Shown here in pieces: positions 7,744-15,946 of a DNA stretch of 64,000 nucleotides. Under the pieces are notes generated by a model. It was not told where the DNA came from. It ran no database searches and worked only from the letters and a program-made list of their open reading frames with translations. The stretch is from Mitsuokella multacida DSM 20544 (lineage in GTDB: Bacteria; Bacillota; Negativicutes; Selenomonadales; Selenomonadaceae): contig NZ_GG697142.2 of assembly GCF_000155955.1 (NCBI RefSeq), forward strand, positions 33,646 to 97,645, given 5' to 3'. Numbering within the stretch: position 1 is the stretch's first letter; every line of letters begins with the position of its first letter. Position numbers and translations under genes: made by a program.

Positions 7744-9257
7744 TGCGCTGGCGCGACTTCTCGCTGCGCAAGCGCCTCTGGCTGGCGAATCTCCTGATGA
7801 TCGTCGTCCCGCTCTGCGCGCTCCTGGGGCTTGGCTCGCTGCTCATCGGCATCCTGCACCTGGCGGATGCCGACCACCTCGGGCCACTCTCGCTGCTCTG
7901 GCCGGAGCGGGGTCCCTCGCTCTCGATCGAGTACCTCGTCAGCGACATGCGCGCGCGGGCCGATGACCACAAGCGCCCCACATCCGGCAAGCAAGAGGCG
8001 CTCAAGCAGAAATTCCTGGAAGACTGCCGCCTCCTGGAACAGCAGGGCGTCAGCCTCGCCATGCTGCGCGACGGCCAGCTGCTCTACGTCACGCAGGGCA
8101 GTGATGCGGCGCGCCTGCAGGCGGAGACGCAGCGGCTGTTTGGCCAGAGCCGCAGAGCGGAGCTCTGGACGGAGGACGTCTTTGCCATGCGCTACGTCTC
8201 GCCGAAGAGTGGCCTGACAATCGTCGCGCTGGGCAAGATTCCGCCGCGCCTGCCAGAGGCCTCGCGGGGCATCCCGTGGAAGACCGTGCTCGAAATCGTA
8301 CTGGGAATCGTCCTGCTGACTTTGGTCGCCATCATCCTGTGCCTCGGCCGCTATCTGTCGCAGCTGCTCGACAAGCAGGTGCTGGCGCCGCTCGCTGAAT
8401 TGCGCGCGGCATCGGCGGCCATCCGTCAGGGCAATCTCGAACAGCCCCTGCAGGTGAAGGCCAAAGACGAGATCGGCATGGCCTGTGCGGATTTTGAGCG
8501 CATGCGGCAGGAGCTCTCTCATGCGCGCGATGAGCGCATCCGCTACGAGAACAATCGCAAGGAGCTCATTGCGGGCATCTCCCACGACTTGCGCACGCCG
8601 CTGACGGCCGTGCGCGGTTACGTCAGTGCGCTGCGCGATGGCATCGCGCGGACGCCGGAAAAGAAGCAGCACTACCTCGACATGCTCTACGACAGCGTCC
8701 TGCTGCTCGAGCGTCTCGTCAACAACCTGTTCCTGTTCTCCAAGCTGGACCTCGGCAAAGTGGACTTCCAGATGGAACCCGTCGGCATAAAGGCGTATCT
8801 GTCGGAGTACCTGGCTTCGGTTGCCGCGGAGCGCGAGGTAGACTGCCATCTCACTGTGCCAGAAGGGCTGGCAGGCGATGCGGTCTGCATCGACCGGCTG
8901 CAGTTCCAGCGCGTCCTCGACAACCTGCTGAGCAACAGCAGGAAGTACAGCCAGCCTCAGCGCGCCGTCATCGACATCGCACTCCGGGAGCAGGGCGGCG
9001 GACTGGAGATCGCTTGGCAGGACCACGGCTGCGGCGTCGCGCCGCCGCAGCTGCCGCGCCTCTTTGACAGCTTTTACCGCACGGATGCGGCGCGCTCGCA
9101 TGTCGCTGACGGCAGCGGCCTCGGGCTCGCAATCGTCAAGGAAATCGTCACAGGCATGAAGGGGCGCTGCTCGGCAGAGACGACGCCGGGCGGCGGCCTG
9201 ACAATCGTCCTCTGGCTGCCATTGTTTCGTGAAGAAGAGGAGAAATGGAAAGGGTAA
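7743..9257 (+). CDS. Membrane sensor histidine kinase
   Basis: A 504-residue kinase. The first helix is at about residues 15-40 and the second at about 182-204 (LEIVLGIVLLTLVAIILCLG), enclosing a roughly 140-residue extracytoplasmic sensor region. A HAMP linker (about 205-260) follows. The HisKA box ELIAGISHDLRTP has the phosphorylated histidine at about residue 281. The ATPase domain has the N box NLLSNSRKYS, a G1-like DHGCGV and the G2 box GSGLGLAIVKEI. It is translated from an ATG overlapping the budA stop and followed 6 bases later by its response regulator. The signal is unknown; linkage to acetoin metabolism suggests acid or overflow metabolites, which is inference. Confidence 0.9.
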   Translation: MRWRDFSLRKRLWLANLLMIVVPLCALLGLGSLLIGILHLADADHLGPLSLLWPERGPSLSIEYLVSDMRARADDHKRPTSGKQEALKQKFLEDCRLLEQQGVSLAMLRDGQLLYVTQGSDAARLQAETQRLFGQSRRAELWTEDVFAMRYVSPKSGLTIVALGKIPPRLPEASRGIPWKTVLEIVLGIVLLTLVAIILCLGRYLSQLLDKQVLAPLAELRAASAAIRQGNLEQPLQVKAKDEIGMACADFERMRQELSHARDERIRYENNRKELIAGISHDLRTPLTAVRGYVSALRDGIARTPEKKQHYLDMLYDSVLLLERLVNNLFLFSKLDLGKVDFQMEPVGIKAYLSEYLASVAAEREVDCHLTVPEGLAGDAVCIDRLQFQRVLDNLLSNSRKYSQPQRAVIDIALREQGGGLEIAWQDHGCGVAPPQLPRLFDSFYRTDAARSHVADGSGLGLAIVKEIVTGMKGRCSAETTPGGGLTIVLWLPLFREEEEKWKG

Positions 9258-9263
9258 GGCCCG

Positions 9264-9965
9264 ATGAAGAAGATATTGATTGTAGAAGATGACGATAAGA
9301 TCGCGGAGATCGAACAGGACTACCTGCTGGCCAACGGCTTCGAGGTGGAGCGCGCGGCCGACGGGCGCTCCGGCCTCGCCATGGCCCGCCAGGACCAGTA
9401 CGACCTCATCCTTCTAGACATCATGCTGCCCGGTCTCGACGGCTTTGCCGTCTGCCGGGAACTGCGCCGCTACAAGGAGGTCCCCGTGCTCATGGTGACG
9501 GCGCGGCAGGAAGAGGTCGATGTCCTGCGCGGGCTCGGCGTGGGCGCCGACGACTACATCATGAAGCCGTTCAATCCCAATGAACTCGTGGCGCGCGTGC
9601 GCTCGCACATCGCGCGCTACGAGCGCATCCTGGCCAGCGTCAAACCGGAGCAGCACGTCGTGAAGAGCGGTGCTCTCGAGATCCAGCTCGACGCGTACCG
9701 CGTGTTCCTGGACAAGAAGGAAGTCCCGTTCACGCGGCGCGAGTTTGAGCTGCTCGCCTTCCTTGCGGAGCATCCGAACATCGTCTTCAGCCGGGAGGCG
9801 CTCTTCGAGCGGGTCTGGGGCGCAGAGGCACTCGGCGACTCAGCGACGGTCATGGTGCATATCAACCGCATCCGAGAGAAGATCGAAGAGGACCCTGCGC
9901 ATCCGCGCTACCTCGAGACCATCCGCGGCGCGGGGTACCGCTTCCGCCTCGCGACGCCGGCATGA
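9264..9965 (+). CDS. OmpR/PhoB-family response regulator
   Basis: A 233-residue DNA-binding regulator. The receiver domain (1-120) has the acidic pocket EDDD, the phosphoacceptor aspartate at residue 52 (LILLDIMLPGLDG), the switch residue in MVTARQEE and the lysine in DDYIMKPF. The winged-helix domain (about 130-230) has FTRREFELLAFLAEHPN, VMVHINRIREKIEEDP and TIRGAGYRF. It is cotranscribed with the kinase upstream and ends at a bidirectional terminator. The PepSY-like gene facing it is a possible target, as PepSY genes often sit beside such systems. Confidence 0.93.
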   Translation: MKKILIVEDDDKIAEIEQDYLLANGFEVERAADGRSGLAMARQDQYDLILLDIMLPGLDGFAVCRELRRYKEVPVLMVTARQEEVDVLRGLGVGADDYIMKPFNPNELVARVRSHIARYERILASVKPEQHVVKSGALEIQLDAYRVFLDKKEVPFTRREFELLAFLAEHPNIVFSREALFERVWGAEALGDSATVMVHINRIREKIEEDPAHPRYLETIRGAGYRFRLATPA

Positions 9966-9974
9966 AAGAAAAGC

Positions 9975-10025
9975 AAAAAGCCGTGGGATCCATCTCGGGG
10001 GATGGAGTCCACGGCTTTTCCTTTT
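9975..10025. terminator. Bidirectional terminator
   Basis: AAAAGCCGTGG...TCCATC with GATGGA...CCACGGCTTTT form a long stem between convergent genes. Confidence 0.88.
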
Positions 10026-10037
10026 GAGAGGTTCTCG

Positions 10038-10643
10038 TTAAACCGAAGCGCGGAGAACCTTGCCGGATACGGCATCGATCTCGACGCGATAGCGCACGTC
10101 GCCGACATTGCAGTTGACGCGATAGACCGGGCGGAAGTCAGGCGCATGCGTCGCCTGCTGCGGCGCCTGGGCATCCGGTCCCTGCGGTGCACGCGCATCA
10201 GCGGGGGCGCTGCCATCTGGCTGCTGGCGCGCTTCAGGTCCTTGTGGCCCCTGCGGCTCCTGCCCACGCTGCTCATCCCTGGGCTGGCCCTTCTCATGCT
10301 TGTCGCGGCGCTCGCCGTCCTTCTTGTCTCTCTCCTTGTCCTTCTTGCCGCCATCACGCGCATCTGCAGCGTTCATCAGGGCAATCTGCTTGAAGGTGAT
10401 GGCCGTCTCATCCTGGCCGATGGCCTCGGCCGTGATGGAGCGGATGGCGCTTTCGTCGAGCAAGGTCAGGGAACGCGACGATGCCTGTGCCGTGACGAGT
10501 GCTGTGCGCGCCTGCTGCTGCAGATGTATGGCCTTTTCCTGCGAGTGATGGTACCAGGCTCCGGCCCCGCCGAGCACGGCGATGATGACGGCGGCGATGC
10601 CGGCTTTCTTGGCAGCGGCTTTATAGTTGATGTGAAATTCCAT
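10038..10643 (-). CDS. Membrane-anchored PepSY-like protein with proline/glutamine-rich linker
   Basis: A 201-residue protein. An uncleaved N-terminal helix (AGIAAVIIAVLGGAGAWYHH, about 13-32) anchors it. About residues 40-90 form one small domain (SAIRSITAEAIGQDETAITFKQIALMN), followed by a charged K/D/E/R stretch and a low-complexity linker rich in PQG/PDG triplets reminiscent of collagen repeats. The C-terminal 35 residues (VYRVNCNVGDVRYRVEIDA, SGKVLRA) match the last strands of a PepSY domain. PepSY domains are thought to modulate proteases or sense envelope state. It converges on the two-component operon and shares its terminator. Confidence 0.7.
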   Translation of the reverse strand: MEFHINYKAAAKKAGIAAVIIAVLGGAGAWYHHSQEKAIHLQQQARTALVTAQASSRSLTLLDESAIRSITAEAIGQDETAITFKQIALMNAADARDGGKKDKERDKKDGERRDKHEKGQPRDEQRGQEPQGPQGPEARQQPDGSAPADARAPQGPDAQAPQQATHAPDFRPVYRVNCNVGDVRYRVEIDAVSGKVLRASV

Positions 10644-10807
10644 GATGATGACCTCCTTGTATGTGTCGGTTATGATTCCTCTTGTGTTTTGATCTGCTTA
10701 TAGTCTAAGGGATGGAGCTAAACGCCAGCTAAAGCCAGATGGAACCCTCCCTAAAATCGATCCTGCCATGACAATCGCGTGCGAGCCCTTGAGATGGAGC
10801 AGAGCAC

Positions 10808-10837
10808 TTGCACGATGGGCTGCCTGTATGATAAAAT
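10808..10837 (+). promoter_or_regulatory. Promoter of tRNA-Arg
   Basis: TTGCAC (10808-10813) and TAAAAT (10832-10837) with an 18-bp spacer, just before the tRNA at 10847. Confidence 0.45.
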
Positions 10838-10846
10838 AATATTGTT

Positions 10847-10923
10847 GCGGTTGTAGCTCAGTTGGATAGAGCGTCCGCCTCCTAAGCGGCAGGTCGTGAG
10901 TTCGACTCTCACCAATCGCACCA
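10847..10923 (+). tRNA. tRNA-Arg (anticodon CCT)
   Basis: Acceptor GCGGTTG pairs with CAATCGC. The anticodon loop CTCCTAA gives CCT. The T arm GTGAGTTCGACTCTCAC is present, with discriminator A and encoded CCA at 10921-10923. Confidence 0.95.
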
Positions 10924-10935
10924 GAATGAAAAGAC

Positions 10936-10972
10936 ATCCCGTCCCGTTCATCCGAATGGGACGGGATTTTCT
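10936..10972 (+). terminator. Terminator of tRNA-Arg
   Basis: ATCCCGTCCC pairs with GGGACGGGAT and is followed by TTTCT. Confidence 0.8.
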
Positions 10973-10974
10973 AT

Positions 10975-10990
10975 TGTAACAATCGTTACA
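10975..10990 (+). promoter_or_regulatory. Crp/Fnr-type operator upstream of hcp
   Basis: TGTAACAATCGTTACA is a perfect 16-bp palindrome of the TGTRA-N6-TYACA form. A TATGAT -10 lies at 11013-11018, so the centre (10982.5) is about 42 bp before the predicted transcription start. This fits class II activation by an Fnr-like protein. Confidence 0.65.
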
Positions 10991-11072
10991 GAAATCCACC
11001 CCGCCTTTCTGCTATGATAAGGTCAATGAAACAAGAGAGTCCAATGTGTGTTTGATATAAGGAGAGTTGATC

Positions 11073-12707
11073 ATGGAAAACAAGATGTTTTGCTTTCAGT
11101 GTCAGGAAACGGCCGGCTGCAAGGGCTGCACGCAGGTCGGTGTCTGCGGCAAGAAGCCGGAAGTCGCTGCGATGCAGGACCTGCTCATCTATGTGACGAA
11201 GGGCCTGTCCGCTGTCACGACGCGCCTGCGCGCTGAGGGCAAGCCGGTCTCGCGCGAGGTCAACCACCTCGTGACGGAGAACCTCTTCATCACGATCACG
11301 AATGCGAACTTCGACCGCGAGGCCATCATCAAGGCCATCGAGACGACGCTCACGGTCAAGGCTGAGTGCCTGGCAAAGCTTGCGAGCCGCGAGAACCTGC
11401 CGGAAGCAGCGCTCTACAATGACGGCCGCGATGGCTTCGATGAGAAGGCCAAGAAGGTCGGTGTCCTCGCCACGGAGAATGAGGATGTACGCAGCCTGCG
11501 CGAGCTCACGACGTACGGCCTCAAGGGTCTCGCCGCTTATGTCAAGCACGCTAACGCCCTCAATCAGGAGAACGAAGCAGTCGATGCATTCATCCAGTCG
11601 GCTCTCGCGCGCCTGCTCGACGACAGCCAGACGGCAGAGCAGCTGACGGCGCTCGCGCTCGAGACGGGCAAGTACGGCGTTGACGGCATGGCCCTGCTCG
11701 ATACGGCCAACACGCAGGCTTACGGCAATCCGGAAGTCACGACGGTTGACCTCGGCGTTCGCCAGAACCCGGGCATCCTGATCTCGGGCCACGATCTGCG
11801 CGACCTCGAGATGCTGCTTGAGCAGACGGAAGGTACGGGCGTCGATGTCTACACGCACGGCGAGATGTTGCCGGCTCACTACTATCCGAAGTTCAAGCAC
11901 TACAAGCATTTCGCTGGCAACTACGGCAACGCTTGGTGGAAGCAGAAGGAAGAGTTCGAGGCATTCAACGGCCCGGTCCTCCTGACGACGAACTGCCTCG
12001 TCCCGCCGAAGGATTCCTATAAAGACCGCATCTTCACGACGGGTGCTGTCGGCTTCCCGGGCTGCACGCACATCGAGGCAAAGGCAGACGGCACGAAGGA
12101 CTTCAGCGCTGTCATCGAGATGGCCAAGAAGTGCCAGGCTCCGAAGGAGCTCGAGAAGGGCCAGATTGTCGGCGGTTTCGCACACGAGCAGGTCTTCGCT
12201 GTGGCCGACAAGGTCGTCGAGGCAGTCAAGAGTGGTGCCATCAAGAAGTTCGTCGTCATGGCTGGCTGCGATGGCCGCATGAAGAGCCGCGAGTACTACG
12301 CAGAATTCGCCAAGGCTCTGCCGAAGGACACGGTCATCCTGACGGCTGGCTGCGCGAAGTACAAGTACATCAAGATGAACCTCGGCGATATCGGTGGCAT
12401 CCCGCGCGTCCTCGATGCCGGCCAGTGCAATGACTCCTACAGCCTCGCCCTCATCGCGCTCAAGCTCAAGGAAGTCTTCGGCCTCGATGATATCAACAAG
12501 CTGCCGCTCGTCTTCAACATCGCTTGGTACGAGCAGAAGGCTGTCATCGTCCTCCTCGCCCTGCTGCACCTCGGCGTCAAGAACATCCACCTCGGACCGA
12601 CGCTGCCGGCATTCCTCTCTCCGAATGTCGCCAAGGTCCTCGTCGAGAACTTCGGCATCGGCGGCATCACGACCGTCGAAGACGACATCAAGACGATGAT
12701 CGGCTGA
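11073..12707 (+). CDS. hcp: Hydroxylamine reductase / hybrid cluster protein
   Basis: A 544-residue iron-sulfur protein that reduces hydroxylamine in vitro and is linked to removal of nitric oxide and other nitrosative by-products of nitrate respiration. The N-terminal cysteines are spaced C-x2-C-x8-C-x5-C (CFQCQ...CKGC...CG), the short class I spacing of strict anaerobes. Hybrid-cluster ligands are seen in the later blocks [30 protein letters not shown] and [18 protein letters not shown] precedes ATG 11073; a TTG at 11067 in frame is unlikely. The Fnr-type palindrome upstream and a Crp-family gene downstream place it in the nitrate-ammonification regulon. Confidence 0.96.
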   Translation: MENKMFCFQCQETAGCKGCTQVGVCGKKPEVAAMQDLLIYVTKGLSAVTTRLRAEGKPVSREVNHLVTENLFITITNANFDREAIIKAIETTLTVKAECLAKLASRENLPEAALYNDGRDGFDEKAKKVGVLATENEDVRSLRELTTYGLKGLAAYVKHANALNQENEAVDAFIQSALARLLDDSQTAEQLTALALETGKYGVDGMALLDTANTQAYGNPEVTTVDLGVRQNPGILISGHDLRDLEMLLEQTEGTGVDVYTHGEMLPAHYYPKFKHYKHFAGNYGNAWWKQKEEFEAFNGPVLLTTNCLVPPKDSYKDRIFTTGAVGFPGCTHIEAKADGTKDFSAVIEMAKKCQAPKELEKGQIVGGFAHEQVFAVADKVVEAVKSGAIKKFVVMAGCDGRMKSREYYAEFAKALPKDTVILTAGCAKYKYIKMNLGDIGGIPRVLDAGQCNDSYSLALIALKLKEVFGLDDINKLPLVFNIAWYEQKAVIVLLALLHLGVKNIHLGPTLPAFLSPNVAKVLVENFGIGGITTVEDDIKTMIG

Positions 12708-12745
12708 TCCCATCCACGTATTCTCTCAAATCCATATACACCTGC

Positions 12746-12773
12746 AAAGAGCTGCCGCATGGCAGCTCTTTTT
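12746..12773 (+). terminator. Terminator of hcp
   Basis: AAAGAGCTGCC, loop GCAT, GGCAGCTCTTT, then T residues. Confidence 0.88.
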
Positions 12774-12809
12774 ACATGTTGCTCTTTCTTAGAAAGCTTG
12801 TCTATTTTT

Positions 12810-12847
12810 AATCATCTTGATGTTGCTCCTGCAACATCAAGATGATT
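12810..12847. promoter_or_regulatory. 17-bp perfect inverted repeat, putative regulator operator
   Basis: A 17-bp arm (12810-12826), a 4-base loop TCCT and the exact complementary arm (12831-12847). The core TGTTGC-N4-GCAACA is shared with the palindrome before nrfH. Its centre (12828.5) is about 41.5 bp before the predicted start of the crp-ccm transcript. It could instead be a second hairpin terminator, but hcp already has one 40 bp earlier. Confidence 0.6.
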
Positions 12848-12854
12848 TCTTTGT

Positions 12855-12863
12855 TGCTATAAT
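12855..12863 (+). promoter_or_regulatory. Extended -10 of the crp-ccm operon
   Basis: TGCTATAAT, with no good -35: the palindrome occupies that position, as expected of an activator-dependent promoter. Confidence 0.55.
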
Positions 12864-12915
12864 ACAGATAAATGAAATGATTTATACAATTCAAGAGAAT
12901 GGGGGAGGGGACACG

Positions 12916-13595
12916 ATGGGAATCTATGATCTGGACCTGCAGGAATTGCCTCTCTTTGAAGGGCTCAAGGCCGATGAGGTGGAGCAGTTCATCCAGGCCA
13001 CGGGAGCCAAGGTCAAGCGCTACGGCAAGGAGGTACGCATCCTCAAGGCGTACGAGACGAACAGCCGGATCGGCATCATCGTCGAGGGAGAGGCACTCGT
13101 CCTTGCGGAGGACCGCTTCGGCAATGAGACCATCGGCCACCGCCTGGAGCGCGGCGCACTATTCGGCTCGACGACGGCCATCCTGCCGGGGTATGCGAGT
13201 CCGACGGCCATCGAGGCCGTCTCAGATGTCCTCGTGCTCTGGGTGCCCTATACGGCACTTCTCGTGGCCGGCCCGAGACTCGGCCGCATCCACGCATCGT
13301 CATGCGCAACCTGCTCGTGGCCTTCTGCCGCAAGAATGTCCTGATGATGCAGAAGCTCGAGGTGCTCTCGCAGAAGACGCTGCGCGAGCGGCTGATCCTC
13401 TACCTGCTGCAGCAGGCGGGCCGCCAGAAGACGGATTGCGTCAAAGTGCCGGGGCGCGTGCAGCTCGCCAAGGAACTCGAGTGCAACAGGAGCGCCCTGA
13501 CCCGCGAGATCGGCCTGATGAAGGAGAAGGGGCTCTTAGAATGCGGCCCGGACTGGATGCGTCTCGACGAGGCGCGCCTTCGCGAGGAGAGGTGA
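12916..13595 (+). pseudogene. Crp/Fnr-family regulator, frameshifted
   Basis: The 5' frame (12916-13344) encodes a cyclic-nucleotide-fold sensor domain (LPLFEGLKADEVEQF near the start, ERGALFGSTTAIL). The 3' frame (13302-13595) encodes the dimer helix and helix-turn-helix (KTLRERLILYLLQQ, RVQLAKELECNRSALTREIG). The junction reads GRIHASSC in one frame where GRIH followed by IVMRNLL is expected in the other; a single missing base near 13290-13300 explains it. It may be a real inactivation or a sequencing error. The recognition helix has NRSALTR where Crp has SRETVGR, so the half-site should differ from TGTGA. GGGGGAGGGG precedes ATG 12916. It leads the ccm operon 4 bases ahead of ccmA and is a candidate HcpR/Nrf-type regulator. 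Confidence 0.8.
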
Positions 13596-13599
13596 TCGT

Positions 13600-14232
13600 A
13601 TGGTCAGCCTGACTTTTTCGGATGTGACGAAGCGCTTTGCCGGCCGCACCGTCATCGAACATCTCTCGGCTGAGCTCGCGGGCGGCACGGTCACAGCTGT
13701 CACGGGCGAGAATGGCAGCGGCAAATCGACGCTCCTGAAGATGGCAGCGAAGCTGCTGCTGCCGGATGAGGGAAAGATCGTGGCCAGAGATGGCGGGCAG
13801 GAGCTCAGCAAGGCGGCCTACCGCGCGCGCATCGGGCTCGTCACGCCGGAGTTCCACGCCTATCCGAAGCTCACGGCGCGGGAGAATCTCGACTTCTTCC
13901 TGGGATTCCGCCGCGCGGCGCCGCTCTCGCCTGTGCAGTACGAGCAGCTGCTCGCGCGCGTGGGCCTCGCCTCCGATCAGGTGGCCGGCAAGTTTGTCGA
14001 GCACTTTTCGACGGGCATGCGGAAGCGGCTCCATCTCGCAATCCTGCTGGCCTCGGAGGCCGACATCTGGCTGCTCGATGAGCCCGGGGCCAACCTCGAT
14101 GATGCCGGGCGCAGCATGGTGCGCCGGGAGGCGCGCAGGGCCGCGGATGCGGGGAAGCTCGTGCTGCTCGCGACGAATGACAGAGAAGAGGAGGCGGTGG
14201 CAGATGCATGCATCTCTCTATCGGGCCATTGA
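13600..14232 (+). CDS. ccmA: Heme exporter ATP-binding protein CcmA
   Basis: A 210-residue ABC ATPase that, with CcmB and CcmC, releases holo-CcmE for cytochrome c maturation. Walker A is GENGSGKST (residues about 37-45), the Q loop is in GLVTPEFHAYPKLTARENL, the signature is FSTGMRKRL (the FSxGxxRR-like CcmA form) and Walker B is IWLLDEP. Length is typical of CcmA (about 200-220). It starts 4 bases after the regulator gene and overlaps ccmB by 29 bases, so it belongs to one transcript with ccmBCEF. Confidence 0.85.
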   Translation: MVSLTFSDVTKRFAGRTVIEHLSAELAGGTVTAVTGENGSGKSTLLKMAAKLLLPDEGKIVARDGGQELSKAAYRARIGLVTPEFHAYPKLTARENLDFFLGFRRAAPLSPVQYEQLLARVGLASDQVAGKFVEHFSTGMRKRLHLAILLASEADIWLLDEPGANLDDAGRSMVRREARRAADAGKLVLLATNDREEEAVADACISLSGH

Positions 14233-14875
14233 GTCAGTCTTCCGCAAGGAAGCCCGCATCTCTCTGCGCTCGCGGTCGTCGTGGCTCGTCGTGCTGATGT
14301 TCGCGCTGACGACGCTCTCGTGCGTGAGCCTGCTGATGCAGGGCGACATCCTCGCACCGCGGCTCGCGGCCTCGATGCTCTGGATCATCCTGTTCTTCTC
14401 GCTGCTCGCGGGCGCCGGACGCGGCTTTGCCGATGAGGAGCAGGCGGGGACCTTGATGGCCCTGCAAGTCTACGGCAGTTCGCAAGCCGTGCTCTTCGGC
14501 AAGGGGCTCTTCATGGCAGTCCTGCTGTTTGTGCTCTCGCTGCTCATCGTGCCGATGTACCTCGTGCTCATGGACATTGCGGTCGCTTCGTGGCCGGCAT
14601 TCCTCCTGACCCTGCTCGGCGGGACGTACGGCATGGCGATGGCAGGCACACTGCTCTCGGCCTTGATGTTCGGCGCGAAAGTGCAGAGCGGACTGCTCTC
14701 CATCCTGATGCTGCCCGTGCTGCTGCCCATCCTGCTGCCGGCCATCGTGCTGACCGCCTCGTGCTTTGCGGGCGAGGCGGTACATGGCTCGTATCTCGTC
14801 GGCATCGCGCTCTACGATGCCATCATGACACTGGCCGCTTCTCTGCTCTTTGATTTCCTCTGGTATGAGGATTGA
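14204..14875 (+). CDS. ccmB: Heme exporter membrane subunit CcmB
   Basis: A 223-residue membrane protein with six predicted helices (for example SWLVVLMFALTTLSCVSLLM, AVLLFVLSLLIVPMYLVLM and LLSILMLPVLLPILLPAIVL). The layout matches CcmB, including the FADEEQAGTLMAL cytoplasmic loop. It partners with the upstream ATPase. The start at 14204 lies inside ccmA with GAGGAGGCGG upstream; the longer open frame before it is a shadow of ccmA. Confidence 0.85.
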   Translation: MHASLYRAIESVFRKEARISLRSRSSWLVVLMFALTTLSCVSLLMQGDILAPRLAASMLWIILFFSLLAGAGRGFADEEQAGTLMALQVYGSSQAVLFGKGLFMAVLLFVLSLLIVPMYLVLMDIAVASWPAFLLTLLGGTYGMAMAGTLLSALMFGAKVQSGLLSILMLPVLLPILLPAIVLTASCFAGEAVHGSYLVGIALYDAIMTLAASLLFDFLWYED

Positions 14876-14908
14876 TGCGATAAGCTGAAACGATAAGGAG
14901 ATGATTTG

Positions 14909-15565
14909 ATGAGGTCCTATGAGAAGGGACTGTGGCTGCTCATCCTGCTGCTCACAGCCGCTGTCGTCTATGCCGTATTCTTCCTTGTGCCGCCGGCCAT
15001 GGGGCTTGGCAGCCTCGTGCGCATCGCGTTCTTCCACATCCCGGTGGCCTGGGTCGCGGTGCTCGCGTTCCTCGTTAGCGCCTGGTACGCCGTGCGCTAC
15101 CTGCGTCGGCCGAGCGCCCGCTTCGATGCCTTCAGCGCAGAATCCGCCCGCCTCGGACTCATCTTCGTCGTGCTCGCGACCCTGAGCGGCGCCGTCTTCT
15201 CGAAGCTGACCTGGGGCTCCTATTGGAATTGGGACCCGAGGCAGACGACGATCTTCGTGCTGCTGCTCATTTACGCGGCGTACCTGACCCTGCGCTCGGT
15301 CATCCCCGATGCGCACAGGCGGGCGCGCGTCGCGGCCATCTACGCGCTGTTCTCGTTCCTGACCGTGCCGTTCCTCGTCTTCATCATCCCGCGGTTCTAC
15401 TTCTCGCTGCATCCGGCACCTGTCATCAACGGCAGCGGCTCCATCGACATGGACCCCGTCATGCTCAAGACGCTCCTGGCGTCGTTGCTGGACATGACGC
15501 TGATCTACATCGCCGTGCTCTACCATCGCGTGAACTCTGAAAGAGGTGTGCATCATGAAACGTAA
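14909..15565 (+). CDS. ccmC: Cytochrome c maturation protein CcmC
   Basis: A 218-residue, six-helix membrane protein of the heme-handling family. The tryptophan-rich periplasmic loop WGSYWNWDPRQTT is the WWD motif that presents heme, and histidines in FFHIPVAW and in the SLHPAPVINGSGSIDMDP loop are the likely external ligands. CcmC loads heme on CcmE. AAGGAG precedes ATG 14909. The following ccmE starts inside its last codons. Confidence 0.92.
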   Translation: MRSYEKGLWLLILLLTAAVVYAVFFLVPPAMGLGSLVRIAFFHIPVAWVAVLAFLVSAWYAVRYLRRPSARFDAFSAESARLGLIFVVLATLSGAVFSKLTWGSYWNWDPRQTTIFVLLLIYAAYLTLRSVIPDAHRRARVAAIYALFSFLTVPFLVFIIPRFYFSLHPAPVINGSGSIDMDPVMLKTLLASLLDMTLIYIAVLYHRVNSERGVHHET

Positions 15566-15923
15566 GATCCTGCTCATCGTGCTCCTGCTAGCCTTCGTCG
15601 GTTATGCCGGCTGGAGCTTTGCCGATTCGGTCACGCCGTACGTCGGCATCAAGGAGGCGAAGGCGGCGACTTCGTCGAATGTCCAGGTCAAGGGACTGCT
15701 CGCACAGGATGCGCCGGCGCCGCACATGGAGGGCGACGACTTCGTCTTCACCCTGCAGGACGAGGAGACGGGGGAGCAGCTTCTCGTGCACTATCACGGC
15801 ACAAAGCCGGACCAGTTCGATGAAGCGCATCACATCGTGGCCATCGGCAGGATGCAGGATGGCGTCTTCTCTTCGGACAAGCTGCTGATCAAGTGCCCGT
15901 CGAAGTACGAGCAGCAGAAGTGA
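15555..15923 (+). CDS. ccmE: Heme chaperone CcmE, CxxxY variant
   Basis: A 122-residue periplasmic heme chaperone: one N-terminal helix (ILLIVLLLAFVGYAGW) and a beta-barrel domain (about 35-118). In classical CcmE the heme is attached to histidine in an HxxxY motif; here the position reads CPSKY with Cys114 and Tyr118, that is CxxxY. This is the variant described for archaea and some sulfate reducers (System I variant), which lack CcmH, and no ccmG or ccmH is found in this operon. AAGAGG precedes ATG 15555, inside the end of ccmC. Confidence 0.85.
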   Translation: MKRKILLIVLLLAFVGYAGWSFADSVTPYVGIKEAKAATSSNVQVKGLLAQDAPAPHMEGDDFVFTLQDEETGEQLLVHYHGTKPDQFDEAHHIVAIGRMQDGVFSSDKLLIKCPSKYEQQK

Positions 15924-15946
15924 GTACAATTCATGGGGGACTCATT

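Noticed and set aside
7665-9101. Long minus-strand frame over the histidine kinase
   Set aside because: Shadow of the kinase gene; no ribosome site and no recognisable domain.
10986-12713. 575-codon open frame antisense to hcp
   Set aside because: Covers hcp exactly in the opposite strand; composition is artefactual.
12757-12847. Reading the 12810 palindrome as the terminator of hcp
   Set aside because: A textbook terminator already lies at 12746-12773; the later palindrome overlaps the -35 position of the next promoter, so a regulatory role is preferred though not proven.
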